Shown one piece after another: positions 11,165 to 21,708 of a stretch of DNA of 64,000 nucleotides. This DNA comes from Selaginella moellendorffii (lineage: Eukaryota > Streptophyta > Lycopodiopsida > Selaginellales > Selaginellaceae), in NCBI RefSeq assembly GCF_000143415.4, contig NW_003314290.1:1325210-1389209 (forward strand), read 5' to 3'. The notes below the pieces were generated by a model. It saw only the letters and a program-made list of their open reading frames with translations. It had not been told where the DNA came from and did not search any database. Positions within the stretch are counted from its first letter, which is position 1; every line of letters begins with the position of its first letter. A program made the translations under genes and the position numbers.

Positions 11165-12276
11165 TTGGCTGGAAATATAGTATGATGTTATTCAGTACGT
11201 AGCTACATTTGGTGCCAAACTCGTAATACTCCCCTTCGTGGTGCAAAAGAACGGTTAGAGTTAATTGCAATTTCCCGTCCATTTTAGTTGGTGGTGTTTT
11301 GATCTATGGGACTTTTTCCATAATTAATTATTAGCAATAAATATGTTATTATTGCTTCTGAATACTTGATTTGCTGGGTGGAAGTAGTGCTTTTGCTAGA
11401 CGCTTATGTAACTCTTATTTGGATACTTCCCTCCTCCAATAAGGTGGAGTTCTACAATTTTTTTTCGGAGTTGATTCTTTTCGGATAATTGTACTACATT
11501 TAGGGCTAAAACATTTCATGTTTTGATGTCTCCGTTGAGGATACGCCACATTTTCAGGAGTGTTTATCATCCACAGTTAAACGGTTTGGTGGAATGGCTC
11601 ATTTCAGACATTCAAAGGGATGATTGTGAAGTACATAAAACTTTTAGCATTTGAAATTGAAATAGTTATTTGCCATCTCTTCAGTATGCATATGTCACAA
11701 GAGTGTAAAGTTTTATTAGTGCTTCACCATATAAATTATTATATGGTTATGATCCAATATTACCTATGAAGTTGGGTTTACCTTTGCGATTGCCACGAAC
11801 TACCGATATTAGGTCATGAGATCAATATTTGATGAGCATTCTTCCACTTGTCCAAGTAGAGTCTACCAAACACTTAGACCACATACAAGTGAGACCACAT
11901 ACAAGTGAGATAACAACAACACTACAACTCTTATCATCATACATCTGTGGAGTATAAAATGGATGACTTAGTGTTAGTCCATTTTCCCCATCTTACGGTA
12001 CATGATTTATCAAAGGGGATTCCTTGCTCAGTGGAAAGGACTATATCTGGTGTTGAGGCAAATTGAACAGCAAGTTTATGAGGTTCGGCATAACGTCCAG
12101 TAGGCCAATCTTCCAAAAATTGTACATGTGTAGCAATTAAAACACTTTATACAAAGGGATCAAGAACAACTAATACCATCTATAAATCCATTGATGCTTC
12201 CTCCTGATATTCCTCCAAATCCTGGCCCATCTATGAGAGAACTTTGATGGTCTTCTATTATTTTGAGAGGAGGGGA
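11165..12276 (+). mobile_element. Ty3/gypsy integrase-region remnant (copy 1)
   Basis: This stretch is co-linear with 16,080-17,130: both contain GGTGCCAA..CGTAATACTCCCC-type sequence, the GTGTTTATCATCCACAG phrase (the YHPQ region of gypsy integrases), a GATTGCCACGAACTA segment, and the same end before a polypurine tract (GAGAGGAGGGGA at 12265-12276). Translation is broken by many stops. It is the 3' end of an upstream element copy, ending at the LTR that follows. Confidence 0.7.
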
Positions 12277-12455
12277 TGATATAGAGTCCAAGTGTACAAC
12301 TATAATGCCGTATATTAATATTAGTGTAGTGAGATTTTGGTAACTATTGGATTGGTTTCAATCTGGACCACTCACTCCTATATATAAGTTAGGGTTTTTG
12401 GACTAATTGATATACACATTTTTTGTATTCCTTTTCCATATTTCATGCACTCACA
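12277..12455 (+). repeat. LTR 1 of the gypsy tandem
   Basis: Begins TGATATAGAG right after the polypurine tract and matches 17,131-17,543 in order: CCAAGTGTACA, ATATTAATATTAG, TTAGGGTTTTTGG and CACTCACATT. The right end is a guess, because similarity to the second copy continues past the likely LTR end. About 180 bp is short for a gypsy LTR. Confidence 0.65.
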
Positions 12456-12688
12456 TTGGTGGAGATGAGGGGCACCTTTAATTGTCCCTAAGGAATGCTT
12501 GGATTTGGGATTTTGGTTTAAATCTAATTTTTGCATTGTCTAAATCTAGCTTTTTCCTTTTCCTTTCTTTTGTTCTTTCCTTTCAGGATTTTGGTTTAAA
12601 TCTAACTTTTCTATTGTCTAGATCCTCCTTTTCTTCTAGCTTTTTTTTTCATTTCTCTTCTTTTGTTTTTTCCTTTTTATTCATCTTT

Positions 12689-13160
12689 ATGGCAGAGCAA
12701 CAATTTCCTCCTCCTTTGACTATAGAGTAGCAATTGGTGCAATTGCTTGATACTATGCGATTGTAATTGAACAACCAAACTTAGTTGATGGCAGCATTCA
12801 TGACACGTGGTACAGCTCTGATGTGTACAATTAGTTTAATCACTTCACGGTGATTGCCACATATCATTCTTGGGATGATATTTGACATTTGCGTGAGTTT
12901 CCCACATGTCTCTAAGGGATGGTGCTGTAGTGGTACAATGGTTTGAGCACAGCCACTCGTGGGGATTAGAGTGTTCTCTAGGACGTCTTCAAACGTGCAT
13001 TTGGACATGTCGATGATTGTGATGATGTCTTCCAACAATTGCATCATCTTCGTCAAGGGCCATCTAAGTCAATGATGCAATTTGGCATTCGTTTTTAAGC
13101 CTCTTGCTTCGTGTAGAGCCAAATATGTCAGAGTGGATCAAGCTAGGAATGTTGTAGCCA
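12689..13160 (+). pseudogene. gag remnant
   Basis: An ATG at 12,689 opens a short reading frame beginning MAEQQFPPP that is stopped by TAG after 13 codons. The same strand further on reads VFKRAFGHVDD and FQQLHHLRQG near 12,990-13,060, typical of the retrotransposon gag core. No intact zinc knuckle is seen. Confidence 0.5.
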
Positions 13161-13561
13161 GCACTTCATCAAGATCTTGTCTGACTTGTGCATGCATTTG
13201 CTCCAGCCACCCTTGATGATGCTCTTCGCTTGACACAACATTATGAGACATCACCTGTTCCACTTCTTGCTGCACGTCCTTCAAGTCCACTTCCTATAGG
13301 TGATGGTCCTATTCTAGTGGAGGTTGATGCTGCTGCTGTTGCTCGAGTCCAAGGATAAGGGCGAAGACGTGGTTGTGGCCGTGATGTTCACTGTTGGGCG
13401 TGCGATGAAGTTAGTCACACTTATTAGAGTTGTCAGCGTTTTCTGGATTGGCAACCTCCATTTCTTAGGTGCAGACCGTGGCATCAACGATGTTCTGTTG
13501 GTGCTGTTGCAGTGGAAGATCTAGACACCGAGATGCATTTGGGAAATGAGGAGTCGCACAA

Positions 13562-13948
13562 ATGACAGAGGGACCTTGCGCGAATAAGTTAGTGACCGCT
13601 CCATCTTTCTTTCGGGAGTATCATCAAGGGGTTCACTCAGCACCAGTTCATCTAGTGTTTACTTTCCAAACTCGTTTTTATAATAAAAGGTCTCCTATAA
13701 TTCTTTTCATATTGGTTGATACAAATTTGAGTTTATCTTCTATTACTCAACCTGTTGCCACACGTTGCCTTCTACACTTGCATCGTGCGGCAGAGCCAAT
13801 TTTCATTCTTTATGGCAACGACTGTACATATGCATGTGCTCGGGATGAGGTAGACCTAGTTATGCATGTAGGTGATCTTGAGTTTGAGTTGCAGTCATTG
13901 TGGGTGGTGCCGAGTCAAACTTTTGACCTCATCCGTGGTATGGATTAG
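13562..13948 (+). pseudogene. Aspartic protease remnant of the gypsy element
   Basis: The frame reads ILFILVDTNLS, where retroviral-type proteases have a D-T/S-G triad. Here asparagine replaces the glycine, so the active site is broken. It ends in DLIRGMD followed by a stop where the conserved GMDWL motif leads into the polymerase. Confidence 0.6.
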
Positions 13949-14034
13949 TTGTAGCGCAATCATGTTAAGTGTGACTTTGAGGCTTCTCCCCCTTGTCTCA
14001 TATTTTCTTATATTTTCCCATGAATAAGAGTGCA

Positions 14035-14132
14035 CCCCCTTTTCCAATCGGTTAAGGGTCTTGGGATATTTGGGGTTAAGCATCCTTGGGTTTGAATAGT
14101 ACTGGGCTAGGTGACCTCCCGGGAAGTCCAAA
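14035..14132 (+). repeat. 5S-rRNA-derived segment inside pol
   Basis: The right part, GTTAAGCATCCTTGGG at about 14,075-14,090, then AATAGTACTGGG and GGTGACCTCCCGGGAAG (about 14,110-14,126), matches the internal promoter and 3' half of plant 5S rRNA: box A, the TAGTACT intermediate element and box C. The left part (CCAATCGGTTAAGGGTC) is not 5S. The same composite recurs at 60.6 kb, so it is a dispersed repeat. A 5S-carrying TRIM (Cassandra type) is the closest known element class; a full copy is not seen here. Confidence 0.65.
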
Positions 14133-14135
14133 CTC

Positions 14136-14800
14136 AGGAGTTTACAATATTTCATCCATTCCTTTCACTTTCGTACCTTTTCATCCCTCTACTTCTACCT
14201 TTGCTTCCATTACTTTTGTTTCCCCATTACTTGCTTCTATGTTTTTGTCTTGTTCTGCTCTTCCCTTTTCTGATCCCTTTGACGGTTTTTGTGTTGTGGT
14301 GGTTGACCGACTTATGAAGGAGTATGCCGATCTCTTTGAATTTGACCTATTGTTTGGGGCCAAAGTTGCCACATATCATCCAATTCCAACTGGGGATGCT
14401 TGTCTAATCAAGGTTTTTGCTCGTTGTCGATCACCTAAAGAGATCAAGATTTTATATGCAAACGTCAAAGAGATGTTGGAAAAGGATGTTATTTGAAAGT
14501 TACGGAGTTCTTGGGCATGTGAACCTCATTTTGTGACGAAACCTGATGGGAGTATTCATTTCTACATCGACTATTGTCCATTAAATGAAGTGACAATCCC
14601 AGATGTGTACCCTCTTCCTCACACTATTAATCTCTTGAATCGTCTAGGGAAAAGCCATTGGTTCACCAAGCTAGATCTTGCTTCTAGGTACTGGCAAGTA
14701 CTGATTGCCAAAAAAGATATTCCTAAGACTGTTTTTCATACATCATTTAGTTTGTACGAGTTCTTGGTAATACCTTTGGTTTGAACAATGCTCTAGTGAC
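14136..14800 (+). pseudogene. Reverse transcriptase remnant
   Basis: The frames read EYADLFEFDL, then after a TGA stop HFVTKPDGSIHFYIDY, PLNEVTIPDVYPLP, HWFTKLDLASRYWQV and LYEFLVIPL. These are the ordered N-terminal and fingers motifs of Ty3/gypsy RT. The YxDD catalytic box that should follow at about 14,850 is not recognisable. Confidence 0.85.
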
Positions 14801-14899
14801 TTTCTCCTTTGAGTGGATCAAGACATCATTAATAGTCATCTTCGGCATATCACAAAGAACCTCGTCCATTGAGAGGAACACATTTATGATGTTTGTAAA

Positions 14900-15650
14900 G
14901 TGTTGGATTGGCTACAGGATATTGGTCTAAAGTTGAAACGGTCGAAGTGCGTGTTTAGGTCCAAGAACACGACTTATCTTGAGTACCATATTTCTCATGA
15001 GAGTTTGCAAGTTGATCATAACAAACTTATGGCTGTTCTAAAGTTTCCTACTCTGAAGTGTGTGAATGATGTGCAGTGCTTTTTGCATAAGGTGCAGTAT
15101 TTCGATTGTTTTATGGATCATATTTCTGATTGCACTGCACTATTGCAAGTGTTGCTGAAGTCATCAATGTCATCTTTTATTTGGTTTGTAGACTGTGAGT
15201 GGGCGTTCATGGATCTCAAAGAGCTATTAACAACTCCTCTAGTTTTGGCATATCTTGACTACACTTGACTTTTCATCTTGCATAAGGATAATTTTGATAT
15301 TGGTTTTAGAGATGTGTTGATGCAAAAAAGCCCAAGTGTGCCTAGTCAGCGCCATCCCATTGCATACATTAGCCATACATTACAACCGGCGAAGGTAAAC
15401 AACTCCACAACAAAAAATGAGTGTTTAGTAGCAGTCTGGGGTTTCAAGAAACTTCATACATATCTACATAGTTCTTGGATGTTATTAGAAGGTGATTATG
15501 CTGCCATTACTTTATTATTAAAACGGAAGAACTTGGTTGGTCATACTACTCGATGGGCTTTGAAGCTTTAGATATATAATTTTGATGTTGTTCATCGCCT
15601 TGGGAGTTCTATAGCTGACGATGATGCCCTTTCTCAAGTTCTTCTTCCTT
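14900..15650 (+). pseudogene. RT connection and RNase H remnant
   Basis: Reads LKLKRSKCVF and AFMDLKELLTTPLVLA, followed after a stop by HPIAYISHTL and CLVAVWGFKKLHTYL. These are typical of the gypsy RT thumb and RNase H. The usual first RNase H aspartate (D-A-S) is replaced by DNFDIGF. Stops at 15,268 and 15,571 break the frame. Confidence 0.75.
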
Positions 15651-16079
15651 CTTCATTTTCTTCTCATGTTTTTGATGAGCTTGTTGTTTCAACATTTATG
15701 GATTTTCTAGACGAGGATTCTATGCTATCGGCGGTTGCTATACTTGACATTCAGTATCCACAAAGTACAGAGCAAGATCTACCTTTTCTTAATGAGGGAC
15801 TTACCCAGCTTCTTGGTCATACAACGATGTCCCATATGCCCACCTAAAATAAGAGAATCATGGTAGGCATGGAGATACTGTAGAATAAAGACAAAAGGCA
15901 CCACTAACCATAAATAATCATCAGGATCCATCCCCAAAAAATAAAGAAGGCCATTTTCAAGGCAATATTAAAAATGTAAATGCCGAAATGGCAAGTCATC
16001 AATAAGTGATGTAAGATTCTCAAACCCTTCTTGAAGCTGTCGAATCCATGGCTTAATCTTTATTGGCCAAAGATGCAAC

Positions 16080-17130
16080 ATGATGTTATTTGGTATGTGT
16101 GTAGTTGTGTTTGGTGCCAAGTTTGTAATACTCCCCCTCGTGCTGTGGAAGGATAGTTGGAGTCAATTGTAATTTCTCGTTTATTTGAGTTGGTGGCATT
16201 TAATTTTATGGGACCTTTTCCACGATCGGTTGTTGGCAATGAGTATGCTATTATTGCTTCTGACTACTTAACTCGTTGGATGGAAGTTGGTGTTCTTGCT
16301 AACGCCTTTGCAACTGCTATTGGATACTTCCCCCTTAATCGAGTGGTGTTCTAACATTCTTGTCTAGAGCGGATTCTTTCAGATAATGGTCTTACATTTC
16401 ATGTTTTGACATCTCACTTAGGGATACACCACACTTTCATGAGTGCTTATCATCCATAGTTAGATGGTTTGGTGAAATGGCTCATTTGGACATTCAAAGA
16501 GATATCGTGAATTATGTGAACTTTCAGCATTTAGATTGGGATGGTTATTTTCTCGTCTTCTTGGTATACATATGTCACAGGGGTGTAGAGTTCTGTTGGT
16601 GTTTCACTATATAAACTCCTATATGGTCATGATCCAATATTACCAACAGAGCTAGGTTTACCTTTGCGATTGCCACGAACTATCGATGCTAGGTTGTAGG
16701 ATTAATATTTGATGAGCATTTTTCCACTTGTCCGAGTAGAGTTTGCTAAACACCTAGACTATATACAAGTGGGACAACAATGATGCTACAACTCCCATCA
16801 TCGTTCACCTGCAAAGTACAAAGTGGATGACTTAATGTTAGTTTATTTTCCCCATTTTACGGTACGTGGTTTATCTAAGAAGCACCTTGCTTAGTGGAAA
16901 GGATCATATCGGGTGTTGCAACAAGTTAGACCACAAGTTTATGAGGTTCGACATAACATACAGCAAGCTGACCCCTAGAAAGTGTAGCTGTTGAAAAGCT
17001 TTTTACAAAAGGATCAAGAATAACTAATACCACCTACAAATCCATTGGTGCCTCCTCCTAATGTTCCACCAAATCTCAGCCCATCTACAAGAAAACCTTG
17101 ATGGTCTTCCATTATTCTGAGAGGAGGGGA
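16080..17130 (+). pseudogene. Integrase remnant (copy 2)
   Basis: Contains a plus-strand frame with FMGPFPRS, YAIIASDYLTRWMEV and degraded sequence where the HPQ motif should be. It ends at the polypurine tract GAGAGGAGGGGA before LTR 2. The whole stretch is co-linear with copy 1 at 11,165-12,276. Confidence 0.75.
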
Positions 17131-17543
17131 TGATGTGAGGTCCAAGTGTACAGATATAATGCTGTATACTAATATTAGCATAGTGGAATTTAGTAACTGT
17201 TGGATTATTTTCAATCTGAACCACTTGCTTTTGTATATAAATTAGGGTTTTTGGGCTAATTGATATGCACATTTTCTGTATTCCCTTTCTATATTCCATG
17301 CACTCTCTCACACACACACATGTATATGTATACATATATATATATATATACATACATACATATATACATACATATATACATATATATACATATGTATATG
17401 TATATATGTGTGTATATGTATGTATATATGTATAGATGTATGTATTACCCTACTTTCATAATACATTAATGTAGTGTAACATATAGACTGTTCAATTGGG
17501 ATTAATCCCTAAACAATAATTCTTATATCCCAAACACTCACAT
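17131..17543 (+). repeat. LTR 2 of the gypsy tandem, interrupted by a microsatellite
   Basis: Starts TGATGTGAGGTCC after the polypurine tract and follows LTR 1 to CATGCACTC. An expanded (CA)n/(TA)n/(CATA)n block at 17,290-17,450 plus about 80 bp of other sequence then intervenes. LTR similarity resumes at AACACTCACATTAGTGGAG and continues about 40 bp into leader sequence. Confidence 0.65.
17290..17450. repeat. CA/TA/CATA microsatellite
   Basis: A run of alternating purine-pyrimidine dinucleotides, inside LTR 2. ORFs through it (Y/I/M repeats) are not genes. Confidence 0.9.
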
Positions 17544-18680
17544 TAGTGGAGTGGAGGGGCACTACAAATTATCACTAAAGAGTAAAGCTTTTTGGCAAAG
17601 TGTTTGCAATTGTTCCACTTTGTTTATTCCCTCATTCTTCCATTAAATTTAGCTTCTCCATTGTCTAGATCATTATTGCTTTTGGAACTAACTTGATATC
17701 ATAAATATTCTAAGAATCTCAAATGGTATAAGGCCAAAAGTCATTTGCATAGGTCATCTTTCAATCTTACTACATCTAGAATGGCATTAAATGTAACACA
17801 CATGAATTTGGAGCCAAAATCTAAACTTATTATGTTACAAAATAAGTTTAGTACACTTTCAATCTTATGAGCATCAACTCCATATCCAGCATCTACATGC
17901 AAAATGGTGTCAGACATGGTTTAGCACAATTTTGGCATATTAATAGCCTAAAACAAGGAGATGGGTACCCTATTAACTAACAGAGCATGGAATTTGGGAT
18001 TAGACCTATGTTAAATATAGAATAGAGAGCAATATAACTTAGAAAAAGCTAAACTAATAATGTCTCAAATGTTCAACTATGTAATTTAACCATTATCCCC
18101 ACTATACATTTGAAACCCTTTATAACCCCTACCCACCCATCTCAGTGATGTTTTAAATGAGTTTTTCCAACTAAATATTATCAACAAGGAAAGTTAAAAC
18201 TGGGCTAACTATTGTTTGACTAACTAAGAATTTTTTTTTTTTATTAATAGAATCCTTGATCAGTTTCGGTTTTGAGCATTCCTATATTCCACAATTTTCC
18301 AAAGTTTTAAGTTGAATGTATTTTCCTCAATATGAATAGTATTAAAAAAATTATTTTACTGTTGTTACTAAAAAAATTATATATTTTTTTGAGAGTGGAG
18401 TTTTCCATTGATTTCTTTGTCTTCTTTATCTCCTTAAGGCATTTTATAACAAGATGTCAGGTCTAATCCTTAATTAAGATATCTATTTAAATATCCCAAC
18501 CACTCACAATGTTTACTTTATAAATATTTTCTAAATGTGAAAGTTTATTTAAAATTGTTTTCTAGTAAATTCAAGACCGGATTAAAAGCTTTAAGTTACA
18601 ACAGCTAATTTGTAAAGTTAAATATGGATATACTAACTTCAAAAACTAGAATATTCACATTTGATGCCAGCACTAGGGTT
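17544..18680. other. Leader remnant of the tandem, then AT-rich sequence
   Basis: The first ~40 bp match the leader after LTR 1, and the TTGTCTAGATC phrase near 17,660 matches the leader duplication at about 12,615. No ORF or RNA gene is supported further on. Confidence 0.5.
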
Positions 18681-18709
18681 TCTTTTGGATGTGGGGGAGT
18701 GGCAAGGCG

Positions 18710-19612
18710 ATGCTCCAGGGCTGGTTCAATGGTGGCCCCAGCGGCGATGGAGCTGCCGGCGATGGAGCTCCTAGCCTTCTATCGCAGTGGAATTCCTACG
18801 CGGAGGTATCGCGCCAGGAGGCCGGGGGTCTGGATGTGGAAGCCGGCGCGCTCTTCAAATCCGCCAACGACACAATCTCCGGCGCATTCAGCACGTAAGA
18901 TCTCGTTTCCTCTCCAGATCCTGGTTTCTAGAGCCCGATCCGTGCTATGCTCGCACACAATTCTGTGTTTAGTTTCATGTTTTCTTTGTCAGGTTGTCTA
19001 AGGGCGTGAGAGAGCTTCCTGGAAGCGTACAATCGGCGACGAGCGGGATTCCTTCTGGAAAGGCGATCACATACTTTGCTCTGCTGCTGGGATCCGGGGT
19101 CTTCTTCCTCTTCATCTCCTTCACTATGTTCTTGCCGGTGATCGTTCTCGTGCCTCAAAAGTTTGCGTCGTGCTTCACGATCGGATGTCTGCTCGTCATG
19201 GGATCTTTCTTCGCGCTGAAAGGTCCTCGCGCGCAGTTTGCTCACATGATCTCGCAGGAGGTGAGAAGTTCTTAGATTTGTTCCATGGATTGGTGGTCTC
19301 ACGCTTTCGTTCTTTCTTTCTTTTTTGGATTTGTAGAGGTTGCCTTTCACTGCGGCCTTCGTTGGAAGCATTGTGGCGACGATCTACGCGTCGATGGTGT
19401 TGCACAGCTACTTGTTCTCAGTTCTTTTCTCTGTAGTTCAGGTAAGCTCGAGCTACTTCGAAAAAATCAAGTTTGCTTCTTTTCTTTTTGCGTGTTTGCA
19501 GCTTCTGGCATTGCTCTACTATGTCATATCCTACTTCCCAGGTGGCTCCTCGGGCCTCACCTTTATATCCTCCATGGCCAAATCGTCTGCCTCAAGAGTT
19601 TTTGGTGGCTAA
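18710..19612 (+). CDS. SFT2/Got1-type vesicle transport protein
   Basis: Four exons (18710-18894, 18993-19260, 19337-19441, 19502-19612) join in frame to 222 residues. The product is a small membrane protein of Golgi/endosome vesicle fusion. The N-terminal half is soluble (SLLSQWNSYAEV, FKSANDTISGAFS). The C-terminal half has four hydrophobic segments, with family signatures SKGVRELPGS, PSGKAITYF, MFLPVIVLVPQKF, SFFALKGPRAQ, RLPFTAAF and SYFPGGSSG. Length matches plant SFT2-like proteins. An in-frame ATG at 18,689 would add 7 residues; I prefer 18,710 because the family starts close to the conserved W-F. All introns are 60-100 bp with GT/AG ends. Confidence 0.93.
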
Positions 19613-19837
19613 AAAGTTTGTAAGTTTTCGTGCTTTCAATGTAGACATTCATTGTTGTAGTTCTTGCCACTTGAAGAAATCGATTGGTGATACTTGGAAG
19701 ATGAGTAAGCTTCTAGCAAAAAAATGTTGGAAGACTTGGGAAGAATGTATGGATTCATATTAAGAGAGACAATGACAATGACAATGAAACTAACAATGAG
19801 ACAATGACAATGAAATACTTAATACATAGCTTAAGGC

Positions 19838-21085
19838 TTACGCTTCGTCTCCTTCCTCGTTCATGGCCGCAAAGTCCAGTGGATAGCGAAGAATCCCTCC
19901 AATCCCTCCATATCCCGAGCAAAAGCTAGACCCTTCCTCCGTGTGATTCGTGATTATGTGCAGCTCGCACCCAAATCCTTTGTACTCCTCCGCAAGCCAC
20001 TCCACCAGAGCCTTCTCTTCCACCTCCCTGTTCCTTGGAACCTCTTCCTTCGCTTCCTCCTTGCTCAAAACCTTGGTCACCTTGTTCCCGGTCTGGGGAT
20101 CGTCGTAGACATACCTCCTCGTTTCCAAATCCTCGTAAACAATCAAGCTCTTCACCGCTCCCATTTCCAACGCCTGGAGCGTGTCCCTGATCCCCGATAC
20201 GTGCTTGTTGGAGCAGACTCCGACCTCCTCGAAGAACTCCCCCAGCAGCTTCTTCTCCTGGACGAACTTCACGCTGGCTAGAACATCCTCCGAGAGCTCG
20301 ATCGCCTGATTAAACCCCCGTTCTCCTCCATGGGATATAGTCACCACCTTGAGAACTTTGGCCCTCAGCCGGGGATCCAGCAAGGGCTCCAGCTCCGTCT
20401 TGAGATCGGCGCTCCCCGCGAGGATCAATCCCGCAACGTTGGCCTGGCTGCTGCTGGGATCGATGAAGTGCTTCACGGCAGCTTCGGATGCCTGGACGAG
20501 ATAGTTGTGGCGGCACCCGGTTCTTAGTCTATCGAATCGCAAGGCCGACTGCCCTCCCCGGCCGTGCTTCTTCGGCAAGTCCACGCTGGACTTGTCGAGG
20601 ATTAACCGTCAAGCCCCACTGAGCGTCCCAAACAAGGTCCCGTTACCGTCCATGACGATGAATCCATACTTGGTCTCGGACTCCTCGAGCAGGAAGTCCA
20701 AAAGCTCCGTGTGGAACCTCTTGTCGCAGAGATACGCAAACCGGCTCAAGGGCTTGGCGGGCTCAAAGCTCACGGCAATCATCCTGTCCTTGTTGCCCCC
20801 TAGAGCAATCGTCCCCACGAAGATCGCCAGGCCCCTGGGCGGCACCTTGGAGTAGAGCTTCAGCCGCTGCTGGGCCGATTTGATGGCGCCCTGGACCGAC
20901 TGGCGATTGGTCCGGCTCTTGATGTTCGCCGCCGCCCCCATCTCCTCCACCAGGAGCTTCTGGACCCTAGCCACTTGATCTCGCGGCGGCACCATGAGCG
21001 TGATCATGCTCGTCCCGTTACCTTGCATCTCGCTCAGATCGCCGAGAAGCCTGCGCGTGCGCCATAGCTCCACGCCGACCTCCAT
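19838..21085 (-). CDS. eRF1: Peptide chain release factor eRF1 with one in-frame TGA
   Basis: One uninterrupted exon aligns with eRF1 along its whole length (415 codons; family about 435). Stop-codon recognition motifs are kept: GNGTSM, NIKS (residues 54-57) and YLCDKRF (118-124). So is the peptidyl-tRNA hydrolysis motif GRGGQ (GGQ 177-179). The C domain ends GGIGGILRYPLDF. A single TGA at 20,611-20,609 (codon 159) falls right after GTLFGTLSG, at the border of N and M domains. The flanking frame is unchanged, so no indel or intron explains it. The next codons are CGG TTA. The normal stop is TAA. Possible readings: a functional gene using readthrough, a young pseudogene, or a sequence error. 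The sequence is more divergent than typical plant eRF1, mostly in the C domain. Confidence 0.85.
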
Positions 21086-21133
21086 CGCTTCTTTCTCGCC
21101 CTAAAATCTCCTCAAGCCCTACGCGCAGGGCAC

Positions 21134-21142
21134 GATTATATA
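21134..21142 (-). promoter_or_regulatory. TATA box of the eRF1 gene
   Basis: Minus-strand TATATAATC sits about 50 bp upstream of the eRF1 ATG, implying a short 5' UTR. Confidence 0.6.
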
Positions 21143-21532
21143 CCCCCAGCTTTTCAATCCTGCCCGTCCGATATAACTCAAATTTAACCTCGGAGATCCA
21201 CGGCTGGCGTTTGAAAAGAATTTACCGACGCGAGAATCTTCCTTTTTTACACTAGGGTTCTTCCTGTTTGCATGGTTTTGTTGAACGAGGGCCGCTCAAG
21301 CGTGGGCGGAGCCTTCCAAGTGAAATCTATGGTCGCTTCTTCCTTTTCCTCGCACATTTAGCGTGTCTAGTGTGTGCGCTCTACCTCGTTCAACGCTCTT
21401 TCTCTCACCTACCATTCTTCCACAAAGGCTGCCGCGCGTGCGCTCTACATTTGAGAGATTTCTCCTCGCCTTGGGGACGAGATTTTGGATTCGCGGTTCG
21501 CAGATCTGGGAGGAATCGCTCGGCAAGTTCAG

Positions 21533-21702
21533 GTAGCTTTTCTTTGAGGAATTCGCCCAAATTTGTTTTTTTTTTCTTCGGTCTGTGTTCTTCGAATTTT
21601 TTTCTGGGCTTTCGGCCTGTGCATGCTTTGCTCGATTAATGTGGGTGTGTTTCGCGTGATCCAAGTTCTTACAAACTTGTGGTGCTTGTCTCCAAATTCT
21701 AG
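21533..21702 (+). other. Probable 5' UTR intron of the phosphoglycerate mutase gene
   Basis: A GTAGCT donor after AAGTTCAG and a T-rich acceptor ending ATTCTAG flank 170 bp that ends 6 bp before the ATG. Inferred from splice-site look only. Confidence 0.45.
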
Positions 21703-21708
21703 AGAGCT

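Larger units (their letters stand above)
12456..17130 (+). mobile_element. Decayed Ty3/gypsy element, internal region
   Basis: The region reads leader, gag, protease, reverse transcriptase, RNase H, integrase in that order, which is the Ty3/gypsy order. Every domain is interrupted by stops or frame changes, so it is not autonomous. A leader duplication (two copies of ATTTTGGTTTAAATCTAA at about 12,510 and 12,590) precedes gag. A foreign-looking stretch (about 15,845-16,070) separates RNase H from integrase. Confidence 0.85.

Noticed and set aside
17260-17469. ORF of Tyr/Ile/Met repeats
   Set aside because: Translation of a CA/TA microsatellite.
20585-20611. An intron that would remove the in-frame TGA of eRF1
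   Set aside because: No GT/AG pair surrounds it, and the codon count between conserved blocks equals that of canonical eRF1, so nothing needs removing.
20505-20855. Plus-strand ORFs across the eRF1 gene
   Set aside because: Antisense shadows of a well-supported minus-strand coding sequence.
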